64,000 nucleotides of DNA, from contig JAIXMG010000003.1 of NCBI GenBank assembly GCA_025201345.1, forward strand, positions 124,001 to 188,000, in the 5' to 3' direction. A program made the position numbers and the translations under genes. This DNA comes from Thamnidium elegans (lineage: Eukaryota > Mucoromycota > Mucoromycetes > Mucorales > Mucoraceae). Of the stretch, positions 23,613 through 31,714 are shown in pieces; positions within the stretch are counted from its first letter, which is position 1; each line of letters starts with the position of its first letter. The notes beneath the pieces are model-generated. The model was not told where the DNA came from, made no database searches, and saw only the letters and a list, made by a program, of their open reading frames with translations.

Positions 23613-23942
23613 ATGAAACTCTCAATTTTACTCTTGGTTGGAATCTTTGGATTGAATTTTGCCGCACCTGTCAAAGATGACTGTATTACCTCCGAGAAAG
23701 TCAAACTTAGATTGTTAAGCTCTTTTAATGAGCAATTGGGAAAAGTGTTTGCTGATGATTTTGCAGCTGCTTATGATGATACAGTATCTATATCCAGCCG
23801 TAATATAACAGGTTGCTTTCGCGAGGATGATCTGAAGTTTGTTTGTGAAGCTCTTTATTTGTTATACGAGACAAGAGTACCTGAAGCTGCTGTCGTGGTC
23901 TCTGGAGATTGTGATGAAATTGGTAAGGCGTTGTATCATTAA
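23613..23942 (+). CDS. small secreted cysteine-containing protein, unknown
   Basis: A single-exon frame of 109 residues. Residues 1-18 are a clear signal peptide (MKLSILLLVGIFGLNFAA), with likely cleavage before PVKDDC. The mature part of about 91 residues has four Cys (24, 68, 78, 100), enough for two disulfides, one N-glycosylation site (NIT at 64) and mostly helical composition. I do not recognise a family. It is an extracellular or vacuolar candidate. The 5' side carries a T41 run and a T-rich promoter. No neighbouring gene suggests its job. Confidence 0.75.
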   Translation: MKLSILLLVGIFGLNFAAPVKDDCITSEKVKLRLLSSFNEQLGKVFADDFAAAYDDTVSISSRNITGCFREDDLKFVCEALYLLYETRVPEAAVVVSGDCDEIGKALYH

Positions 23943-24405
23943 AACGGAATTTAAATGTTTCTCATTCTTGGAGAATAAATAATAATAAAAAATACGTGTC
24001 CTTTTTTTTTCACGAGTGTATGTAATAATGTAAAAAGGTCTCATTTCTCGATTGTAAAATAATTATTGTTCGGAAGTATAGTCTTTTTTATGTTAATCAA
24101 AGTGTGATTTCAAGTAAACGAGTTTTTTTTTTTTTTTTTTTTTTTTTACTATTCCGTAATTACATAAATCTATATCATGATTACGGGTCAAATTACGGAT
24201 ATAACTTGCACTTTTGATCTAAGATTTATGAATCAACAATGATTTATACTGATATGAAATAGAAGAATAAACACAATTTGTTTCGAGTATTTTATTGCTA
24301 CATAAAATAAGTTATGATTAATATAAAACTACAGGTAATAAAAGTATATATTAGTTTTTTTTTTTTTTTTTTTTTTTTTTTCTTTTGCTAACAATCTGTT
24401 ATCCT
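23943..24405. other. intergenic region between convergent genes
   Basis: About 460 bp between two convergent stops. It contains T25 (24123-24147) and T27 (24355-24381) runs. The imperfect inverted repeat ATTCCGTAAT / ATTACGGAT lies at about 24152-24201. No coding signal. Confidence 0.55.
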
Positions 24406-25872
24406 TTAACGTCGTAACTTCTCAACTTCTTGTATCATAAAACCAGCCAAATCAAAACCCCCTTTATCTGATTTTATAAACCATTCCATTGCCCTATCAA
24501 GATCGACTTCTCCTTGATACGCCCCCTCAAGAAAGATAGTACCAAGTCCGTATTGAGCTAAAGGACAACCCATCAACGCGCCTTTTTCGTACCAATCATA
24601 TGCTTTTTTAAGATCTTTTTTTACATTTAAGCCTTCCTTATAGCGCATTCCAATTTCAGTAGCTGCAGTAGCAACACCATTTTCTGCAGCTTTAGCAAAA
24701 CATTCGTATGCTTTATCTTCGTCTTTAGGCACACCATCTTTACCAGAACGATAAATATACCCCATTGCGCCATACGCCTCTCCGTCATCGACTAAATCAA
24801 CCATCTCTTGGAAATAAAAGAGTGCCATCTTACAATCCCTTTCGACCCCATCTCCGTGATAATACAAGTTTCCAATACGAAATGTAGTTTCAGGGTTTCC
24901 ACCAATCTCATACGCTTTTCTGAACCATTCCATTGCTTCAACATAATTTTGTTCTACACCATTACCACGTTCGTAGAGTAATCCGATAGATAAACAACCA
25001 GTAGCGCTCCCATTTTTGGCTGCCTTTTTTAACCAGTACATACCGCTGTTGTAATCAGGACGATAATACTGGTCTTCATCTAGATAAATAGATGCAATAA
25101 GTAATTGACATACAGCTACGTTACTTGATTTCTTGGTACTTAGTACATCCCAAAGCATGATATGTCTAGTATCGTCACATTGGGAGATGGCTAAGTCTAC
25201 ACGTAAACACTTGACTGGTGAAATTAAATTAGAGCATCTATCTGTTCGTATGGAGTCAATAATTTGTTTTTTAACGCGGTTCGTATTCAAAAGGAACATT
25301 TGATTTCCAAACAAGTAAACTGGACCGTCTTCAATTAATCCATTTGGGTTGTTATCATTTTCTACTACTTTTCGTAACCAGAACATGGCTTTATCACGCT
25401 CATGAAAAGCAACGCCTAAATGCGCCATAGCGTCATACCATCCTCTTTTAGCTGCTACTGTCATCCATGCTGTTCCGTACGGGTTTGATTTTAAGACACC
25501 TACATCTCCTTCGGTATAGATAACTCCTACCAAGTAATGAGCATACCAGTTTTGATACTCTGCTGCGGCTTTTTTGAATAAACTGACAGCCTTAGGTGGG
25601 TCGCGATCTTGTAGCCCGAAACCAGAGAGATAGATTACACCTGCAAATAGTAACGCGTACTCGTTGCCATAGCGGATTGATTTTTCAAAGTACCGTAACG
25701 CGTCTTGATAGTTAGTATTATTTATTTCTCGTATTCCTTGAGAAAGCTCTCGATCACCCGGATTCGGAAAGTCTAGAGTTAAAAAGAAAAAATAAAAAAA
25801 AAAAATAAAAAAGTCAAGGTTTTTTCTTTGGCGATATATTTTTTTACCTTCAAGTTTATAAATAATTTCCAT
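24406..25872 (-). CDS. SEL1-like (tetratricopeptide-type) repeat protein
   Basis: Predicted exons 25872-25848 and 25772-24406 give 463 residues; the intron could also be read through in frame, which would insert poly-Phe, so splicing is preferred. Helical SEL1-like repeats of about 36 residues run through the protein, for example YCPDYNSGMYWLKKAA-type units, GCLSIGLLYERGNGVEQNY, TTFRIGNLYYHGDGVERDC, GAMGYIYRSGKDGVPKDE and AQYGLGTIFLEGAYQGEV. There is no signal peptide, membrane segment or catalytic domain. SEL1 repeats are protein-binding scaffolds (Hrd3, Chs4-type adaptors); the specific partner is unknown. A broken relative lies at 27134-27570, so the family has duplicated locally. Confidence 0.88.
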   Translation of the reverse strand: MEIIYKLEGKKIYRQRKNLDFFIFFFYFFFLTLDFPNPGDRELSQGIREINNTNYQDALRYFEKSIRYGNEYALLFAGVIYLSGFGLQDRDPPKAVSLFKKAAAEYQNWYAHYLVGVIYTEGDVGVLKSNPYGTAWMTVAAKRGWYDAMAHLGVAFHERDKAMFWLRKVVENDNNPNGLIEDGPVYLFGNQMFLLNTNRVKKQIIDSIRTDRCSNLISPVKCLRVDLAISQCDDTRHIMLWDVLSTKKSSNVAVCQLLIASIYLDEDQYYRPDYNSGMYWLKKAAKNGSATGCLSIGLLYERGNGVEQNYVEAMEWFRKAYEIGGNPETTFRIGNLYYHGDGVERDCKMALFYFQEMVDLVDDGEAYGAMGYIYRSGKDGVPKDEDKAYECFAKAAENGVATAATEIGMRYKEGLNVKKDLKKAYDWYEKGALMGCPLAQYGLGTIFLEGAYQGEVDLDRAMEWFIKSDKGGFDLAGFMIQEVEKLRR

Positions 25873-26097
25873 ACTGTTAAAAAAAATATATAACTATAGT
25901 AAAGAAAGAGATAAATAATAGAGACAGTTGATTTATAACCTGTTTCTTTCATGTGATTTTATATAATTATAGCCAATTTTTAAAAAAAAAAATTTACGCC
26001 TTCCGTAGGAAACTAGACTTCTTTTTTTTTTTGAAGTCCCATTTTTTATTTACTTTTCTATTATGTAATAATGAAGTTAATTAACAAATGTGCAGCT

Positions 26098-26106
26098 TTA
26101 ATATAA
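26098..26106. repeat. left 9-bp target-site duplication
   Basis: TTAATATAA directly precedes the left end of the Mutator-like element and is repeated exactly at 27112-27120 after the right end. A 9-bp duplication is the hallmark of Mutator-superfamily insertion. Confidence 0.85.
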
Positions 26107-26204
26107 CGGTTTTCTTAGGGACTACGGGGGAGTGTACATAGGGTAACTTGGATCGGGCGCCCCGTGGTCCGAAAAAATAACTACGTGCACTCCCACAGTC
26201 CGAG
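26107..26204 (+). repeat. left terminal inverted repeat
   Basis: 98 bp, matching the reverse complement of 26992-27111 except for a 21-bp gap and scattered substitutions. It contains GAGTGTACATAGGGTAAC and a GTGCACTCCC motif. Confidence 0.85.
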
Positions 26205-26372
26205 AAAGTTTTGGTCCCTGAACTGCGTCAAAACAAAAGTTTAAAAGCTCAGTGATGATAGGTATAGGGATGTCAAGAAAGATGTGCTCATAGAGTGTGA
26301 ATCCAAAAAGAGCATATATGTAAATACTTTGGTTTCGACGTTGCCAGCCTAGAAAGGAGCATCAAACCAGAT

Positions 26373-26792
26373 ATGTATGAGTATAGAAGAACGGGCATGT
26401 CTATTTGGTTTGACTATCTTGGCTGTGTTCAAGCAGTTGCGGATACTTACAACATACCTGTATGTACATATCCTGACGCCGGGAATAAAAGACATCTTTA
26501 CGAACCACTCACTATTTTGCCACTTAAGGTTACTATAAAACCAAAAGTAAAAGTACAGCCACATCACCTTCAAAATATAAAAAATGCGCACTGGGTAGCT
26601 GTCGAGTTCGGCCATAGGCGTATGTCATATCCTTCTGTTAGCCATATGTACTTCCAGGTAGACGAATGCTATGCTACATTGTTTAAATCAACATGGAAGC
26701 TCTTTGGGCAATTTCCCAAACATACAGAAGGAAAGACTTTTAATGCAGAAAAAGACGAGCTTGTTGTAATCGAATCTTCCGATGAAGAATAA
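26373..26792 (+). CDS. OTU-like cysteine protease fragment carried by the Mutator-like element
   Basis: A 139-residue frame inside the transposon. The stretch SIWFDYLGCVQAVADTYN, then IPVCTYPDAG, LTILPLKV and NAHWVAVEFG follows the C-terminal half of OTU-type deubiquitinase-like domains, with the His of NAHWVAVEF in the place of the catalytic His. The N-terminal half with the catalytic Cys is missing; reading upstream in the same frame continues FGFDVASLERSIKPD before a stop, and a related-looking reading continues in another frame, suggesting a frameshift. OTU or Ulp1 protease genes are known passengers of fungal and plant MULEs. The product is probably inactive. Family call is by eye and moderate. 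Confidence 0.45.
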   Translation: MYEYRRTGMSIWFDYLGCVQAVADTYNIPVCTYPDAGNKRHLYEPLTILPLKVTIKPKVKVQPHHLQNIKNAHWVAVEFGHRRMSYPSVSHMYFQVDECYATLFKSTWKLFGQFPKHTEGKTFNAEKDELVVIESSDEE

Positions 26793-26991
26793 TAACTTTT
26801 CCTCTTAATAAACTACCTTATTTTCTTTATATTTTCAGAGAAAGATAATAAAATACGAAGTATAGTATGAATGCTAAGCGTAAAAAATAATTTTAAATAT
26901 TTTATGATATGTATAAGTAATATAAAATAACAAAAATAAAATAACAAATATCAATTAAACAACTCTAATGTTTTAGTTTTGTTTGATAACG

Positions 26992-27111
26992 CTCGGACCA
27001 CGGGAGTGCACATAGTAATTTTTTTCGGACCACGAGGCGCCCGATCCAAGTTACCCTATGTACACTCCCCCGTGGTCCGAAAGATTTGCGCCGTGGTCCC
27101 TAAGAAAACTG
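26992..27111 (-). repeat. right terminal inverted repeat with internal sub-repeats
   Basis: 120 bp. Read inward it has CGGACCACG-type motifs at three places, two of them followed by a (G)GAGTG(T/C)ACATAG arm in opposite orientations. These could be transposase-binding sites. Its 21 extra bases relative to the left copy lie between two such repeats. Confidence 0.85.
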
Positions 27112-27120
27112 TTAATATAA
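27112..27120. repeat. right 9-bp target-site duplication
   Basis: An exact copy of TTAATATAA at the other end of the element. Confidence 0.85.
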
Positions 27121-27133
27121 ATTCCTCCTATAA

Positions 27134-27570
27134 CTAACACATTGTCCCCAATGCAACTTCTCCTTCAATATAACTCAATTCATATACCATTAAAAAATAT
27201 CCTTGTGCTTTTTCATTACCTCGATGGATGCCGTCATTTCCATTCCAATATATCTCACTCATTGAATAATATGTCAATCCAAGATAATCACTACCATTAT
27301 ACCTGATATTCATTAAATAGCTCAAGTGCAATTGAACAATTTCTTTCAACACCTTCTCCGACATGATATGAAAAACCAAGGTAAAAGGAGGCCGAAGAAC
27401 GTCTACCAGTATTGTAAGCTTTTTCAAACCATTTTATCACTTCTTTATAATCTGGCTCTATTTTGTAACGTCTGAATAAAATAATCCCAGCCATATGTAA
27501 CCGTCTTCCTCGTCGTTCTTTGCTGATTTCTTCGCCCAATATAAGACTTTATCGAAATATTTATATAACA
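27134..27570 (-). pseudogene. SEL1-repeat protein fragment, frameshifted
   Basis: Minus-strand readings in three frames each give SEL1-like repeat sequence in the right order: YFDKVLYWAKKSAKNDEED, then KEVIKWFEKAYNTGRRSS with FYLGFSYHVGEGVERNC, then SDYLGLTYYSMSEIYWNGND ending EGEVALGTMC. At least two frameshifts separate them, and there is no plausible intron at either point. It resembles the intact gene at 24406-25872 and is probably a decayed duplicate. The right end of the transposon lies only 14 bp beyond its stop codon. Confidence 0.7.
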
Positions 27571-27918
27571 TCTTTTTCGAATAATATATATATGAAAGAA
27601 TCAATTAGGCTGTCGATACGCCACTTGATTTTTTGTTTGTTAGTATATTATAGAATCTTACTTACTAAAGCTCTTTAGAATAAGAGATTTTCGGATCTCG
27701 TTTTATCTCCATACATTTGATTAGTAACGCATTAAGGGAAGCAAGTGAAACTGTTCAAGGTGAGAGCTTTATTTAGGTCAAGGTGATTCTATAAACTGAC
27801 AGCTATATTATACTTTTAGCTGACGTATCATACACATCTTACATACACGGAGAAAATACTCTCTTTACTTTTAATATCCGTCAAAAACTAATGCTATCTT
27901 AATATTTATTGTTATTTT
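27571..27918. other. intergenic region, nothing seen
   Basis: About 350 bp between the SEL1 fragment and the C2H2 gene; no coding or repeat signal beyond AT-rich DNA. Confidence 0.5.
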
Positions 27919-29824
27919 ATGTATATAATTTATCTTACTCTTTTCCCCTTAATGCGTTTCATACGTGACTGGATCTCGCGTAACAACAACAAAATGAAAC
28001 AGAAACCAGATACAAAAGTCAAAAATAATGCGTTTAAACGTGTTTGGAATGTAGATATACCAAGAACTAGAGCTTATATTAAACAAGAAACTAATGACAG
28101 CAAAGAATCTTTGAGATGCGCTTTATATTCTCCTGTGAAAATTGAATCGCCTTCTTTAGAAATAAGCAATTATGAAAGTGGTAAGTGTTAAAAAGATAAT
28201 TTATATATAGAGAGAGATGGAAAGAAATAATTTTTATACGGCCGAATACTCACTAGATACATATATAGATTTATCGAAGGCTGCTGAAAGCAAACACTGT
28301 AGTATATGTAACATCAATTTTTGGACTAGAGGCCTTTATCTTGCCCACGAACTTCATTCCCATAAAACTAAAGAGACGCCCATTATCGGCCTCAAAAACC
28401 TTTGCTGTAATATATGTAATAAGAGTTATAAGTGCGCCACATTTTATCGCCGGCATATGGCGAATCTGAATAATACTCATGTCCCACTTATCAGAGCAAA
28501 CCCAAAACCAAACCCGTTGAAAGCACCTGATATCAAAGATCCAAATAATTACTGTAACTCATGTAATTATAAGTTTAAGTCGCAACACAACTACTATGTA
28601 CACTTGTTTAAAGTCCATAATATTCCGCGTGATAGACTCTCAAAAGAACCACGCAAACCAAAAAATATGACGCCAACAATTGATATTTTAAATATGTATT
28701 GTGATTCCTGTAATACAGAATATAATAGCAAGGGAAGTTATATACGGCATTTAGTTCAAATTCATGGAATAACTTTACCAGAAGCTTAGTCTGAACCAAG
28801 CAATTTTGATACAAAAAGTCACTATTGTAAAGTGTGTGATATGAAGTTTTGACTCAATTGTGCTTTTATTACCCATTTGCAAAACGTACATCATATGGCA
28901 CTACCTTCTCCTTCTGATTTGATACCAGACGCTAATGATCAAAATAATTATTGTAGTACATGCGATAAAACATTTACCAAAAGACATAATTATTTAAGTC
29001 ATCTTTCTTGCAGCCATCTGGATAAAATGTCAGAACTTTATCGAGGAATAGATTGTAAAAGCCCAGTGATGCATAGATATTGTGCTGATTGCCAAAAAGT
29101 ATTTCTGTCGAAAATATTTTATCAAATTCATTTGGATAAAATTCATGACATCAAACCTTCCAAACCACACAAATCCTTGCCAGGTGCTGATGATCCAGAT
29201 GTGAACGATCCAAAAAATTATTGTAGTTCGTGCGATAAAACTTATTTTAACAAGAGGAAATATCGACGCCATTTGATTGAAGTTCATAATTTAATTTTAC
29301 CTTCTAAAGCCCAGCCACGTGTTAAAGCTAGCAATACAAAACCTGTTGTGGACAATTTAAAAAACTATTGTAATGTCTGCAATAGAGTATATAAGCCAAT
29401 GGAGTCTTATCGATGTCATATGTTTAGATATCACCATATAGCAACCCGCCCAACTGAATCATTATCATCGCATGTTAATCGTAATAAAGTACCAGTAATT
29501 GACAAAATAGGCAGCCACTGTACAGCCTGTGACAAGATATACGTAGACAGAGCATCGTATAAATATCATTTGTATAGAATCCATGGCATCACGCCACCTA
29601 GACCGAGGCATAAAGCGCTGAAGATTAATCGCAATATTATTCCTGACGTGCACGGTAAAATTAGTCATTGTGCCTCATGCAATAGAACTTACTCAAGTAG
29701 AACTGAATATATACGCCACTTGGCTAAAATCCATAATATAAAAAACCAGATATTAAACAAAAAGATACAGATGAAAAGTTTCATATTTGAACGGCGGGAA
29801 CAGACTAATTACAGTTTTGATTAG
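27919..29824 (+). pseudogene. eleven-finger C2H2 zinc-finger gene with two in-frame stops
   Basis: Exon 1 (27919 or the ATG at 27952, to about 28181) encodes a basic leader. After a short intron a frame runs from 28217 and contains four C2H2 fingers of the form C-x2-C-x12-H-x4-H (for example CNSCNYKFKSQHNYYVHLFK), ending at TAG 28787-28789. The same frame continues, crosses a TGA at about 28849 inside a fifth finger (CKVCDMKF, stop, LNCAFITHL), and then gives six more fingers to 29824 (CSTCDKTF, CADCQKVF, CSSCDKTY, CNVCNRVY, CTACDKIY, CASCNRTY). Linkers are long (25-35 residues, Pro-rich, often ...P....D..N.Y) and not of the TGEKP type. No intron can remove both stops. It is a recently disabled gene, or two shorter proteins of four and six fingers. 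A decayed copy lies at 42299-43588. Confidence 0.7.
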
Positions 29825-29980
29825 TATTATTTTAACTTGAAGAACTATATTTCTTTATAAATAAACTTATTGTTGGACCATGTATAAGATTCAAAGATAT
29901 ATCTGCCTTTTGTTCCTTGATCGTAATATAGGCTCCAGGTTTGGGGTTAACGCCACGCAACGTCCTACTAGAAGTAAGTA

Positions 29981-30011
<31 letters not shown>

Positions 30012-30689
30012 ACAGAGCTATAACACAGCTGCTAAACTTCAACGCTCGGCCCATATTTGTTTAGTAAAACAGTAAGTTCGGCTAAGATATAACCATTGTC
30101 AAAAGAGACATTATATACTTGCATATATCCATTGAACTTGATGGCATAATTGGTGATGAAAGTGTTAATAAAAGCGAATATCTATTATAATACAAAACAA
30201 AGTAATTAGAGCGGTCACTTTTCGCACGGTAGTAAAATAATAATATTGCCAATATTTTTTATGTGTATTTCATTTCATTTTATTGCAGACATAAATAAGT
30301 TAAAGTCCAATATATGATTAAACGACAGGTCCTCGTTTTATAAAACAAATAATTGTTGGTCTGGCTCAACATGTACGTATTCTTTAATACTTATTTATAA
30401 AGCCATACATGCCTGTTACACGAGAACCAAGTTCAGTAGTTAGCAGTCGGAGGATTAGAACTTCCACGCAACTTTGAAATAAAAGATTACAATAAAAACG
30501 ATTACCTCATTGGAGTAACGAAACATTGGTACCCAACGTCCCGTAAAGGATCTGCGGAATAGGCGGAGTCGCGCATGTTAAAAAAAAACAAGCTACTAAT
30601 AAAAAGGAAAAAGGCGTGGGTTTCGCAAATAAAAAAAAAAAGAATCCTTTTTCTGCTTAAAACTTGTAAAACAAAAACAGAAAAGAACT
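29825..30689. other. intergenic region with an (AT)n run
   Basis: About 0.86 kb. A TA-repeat of about 23 nt lies at 29982-30004. No gene or RNA is supported; a short basic frame at 30575-30796 is the wrong frame of the next gene's first exon. Confidence 0.55.
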
Positions 30690-31620
30690 ATGTCTGCGCG
30701 AAAATTAGAAGTAAACAAAAAGAAAGATCATCGATTGAGTCGACGTTTAACTGTGGATACACAAGAGCCTTACATAAATATTCGGCCTATCATTAAAAGT
30801 AAGATAACAATAATTAACTGTCAGTTTTTAATATACTAACTTGGCAACAACAAAAAAAAAAAGAGGCCGATAACGAAGCAGCTTACACTTTAAGTGAAGC
30901 TTACGCAGATAATATTTTACTCAATTGGATTACGGGTGCCATTAAGGATGAGTCAAAAAAATTCGCCATTTACCAAGATATTTTTAAAGTACTGATTCGA
31001 ACAGCAGCGAGTGAAAGTCGAGAGTTTGCGATCCAAATGAATGGGTGTAAAGGTGTGTTGTTATGGTCAGAAGGACACAGTGAAGTACTTTCAGTAGGTA
31101 ACGTTATGGGAAAACGAAGACTTTGGGGAAGTCTAGGTGGACTAGCAACAATGGTAATAAAAACCTGTCATACATTTAAAAAGAAGGGGGGGCCAAACTT
31201 AAAAATCTATAATTATAGCGTGCTACTTTAATTCATCATCGTCAACTTGCAAAAATGAAGAAAACGATTATGGATGGCCGTAACCATCTTTCTGTTAATT
31301 TTATTGGTGTATTACCAGCTGAAAGAGGCCATCACGTAGGTAGCTGTTTATTAAAGTACGTGTTGACAAAAGCCGATGAAGTGCAATTGCCAGTGTTTGC
31401 TGAAGTATGGGGAAACAAATGTCTAAGTTGGTTTCAAAAGTTTGGATTTGAAGTGCAAGCGAATAAGAATTTAAGTGATAAAGAGGAAGTGAATATATAC
31501 TATGTTGTGCGAGAACCTTGCTGTATTCCAGAAACACCCATTATCTCTACACCCGCAGATCTTATGGCTGCTTTAAATTTAGAGCCTCCGCGTGAAGATA
31601 GTTTTACCGCTAATAACTAA
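30690..31620 (+). CDS. GNAT-family N-acetyltransferase
   Basis: Exons 30690-30798, 30864-31153 and 31219-31620 give 266 residues with consistent phases. The N-terminus is basic (MSARKLEVNKKKDHRLSRR). The following region has EAYADNILLNWITG, and the acetyl-CoA-binding core is FIGVLPAERGHHVGSCLLKY (the R/Q-x-x-G-x-G/A-type loop, here RGHHVG) followed by LPVFAEVWGNKCLSWFQKFG, where the GN..C..WFQKFGF motif is typical of GNAT motif B. Fungal members of this type are small-molecule acetyltransferases of unknown substrate. There is no signal peptide. The substrate cannot be read from the sequence. Confidence 0.88.
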
Positions 31621-31714
31621 TCAACATACCATTATTGTTCAATATATTACTTGAACAACTTTTTTTTTTATAAAAAAAACAACTACTTTTTATTATTATC
31701 ATTATAATAATTAT

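Larger units (their letters stand above)
26107..27111. mobile_element. Mutator-like (MULE) DNA transposon, 1,005 bp, non-autonomous
   Basis: A complete element bounded by identical 9-bp duplications (26098-26106 and 27112-27120). The ends are inverted repeats: left 26107-26204 (98 bp), right 26992-27111 (120 bp). Both outer ends read C(A/G)GTTTTCTTAGGGAC inward. Most of the repeat is near identical, including a shared GGGTAACTTGGATCGGGCGC core. The left copy lacks 21 bp that lie between two GGACCACGG repeats in the right copy. The interior encodes one short OTU-like fragment and no transposase, so it must depend on a helper elsewhere. Long terminal repeats plus 9-bp duplications identify the Mutator superfamily. 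It lies between an intact and a broken SEL1-repeat gene. Confidence 0.85.

Noticed and set aside
28787..28852. Programmed stop readthrough or selenocysteine in the C2H2 gene
   Set aside because: Two different stops (TAG and TGA) close together, and the paralogue encodes Thr at the second; simple mutation explains it better.
30575..30796. Short basic ORF before the GNAT gene
   Set aside because: It is a different frame over the first exon of the GNAT gene, which splices in phase to its second exon.
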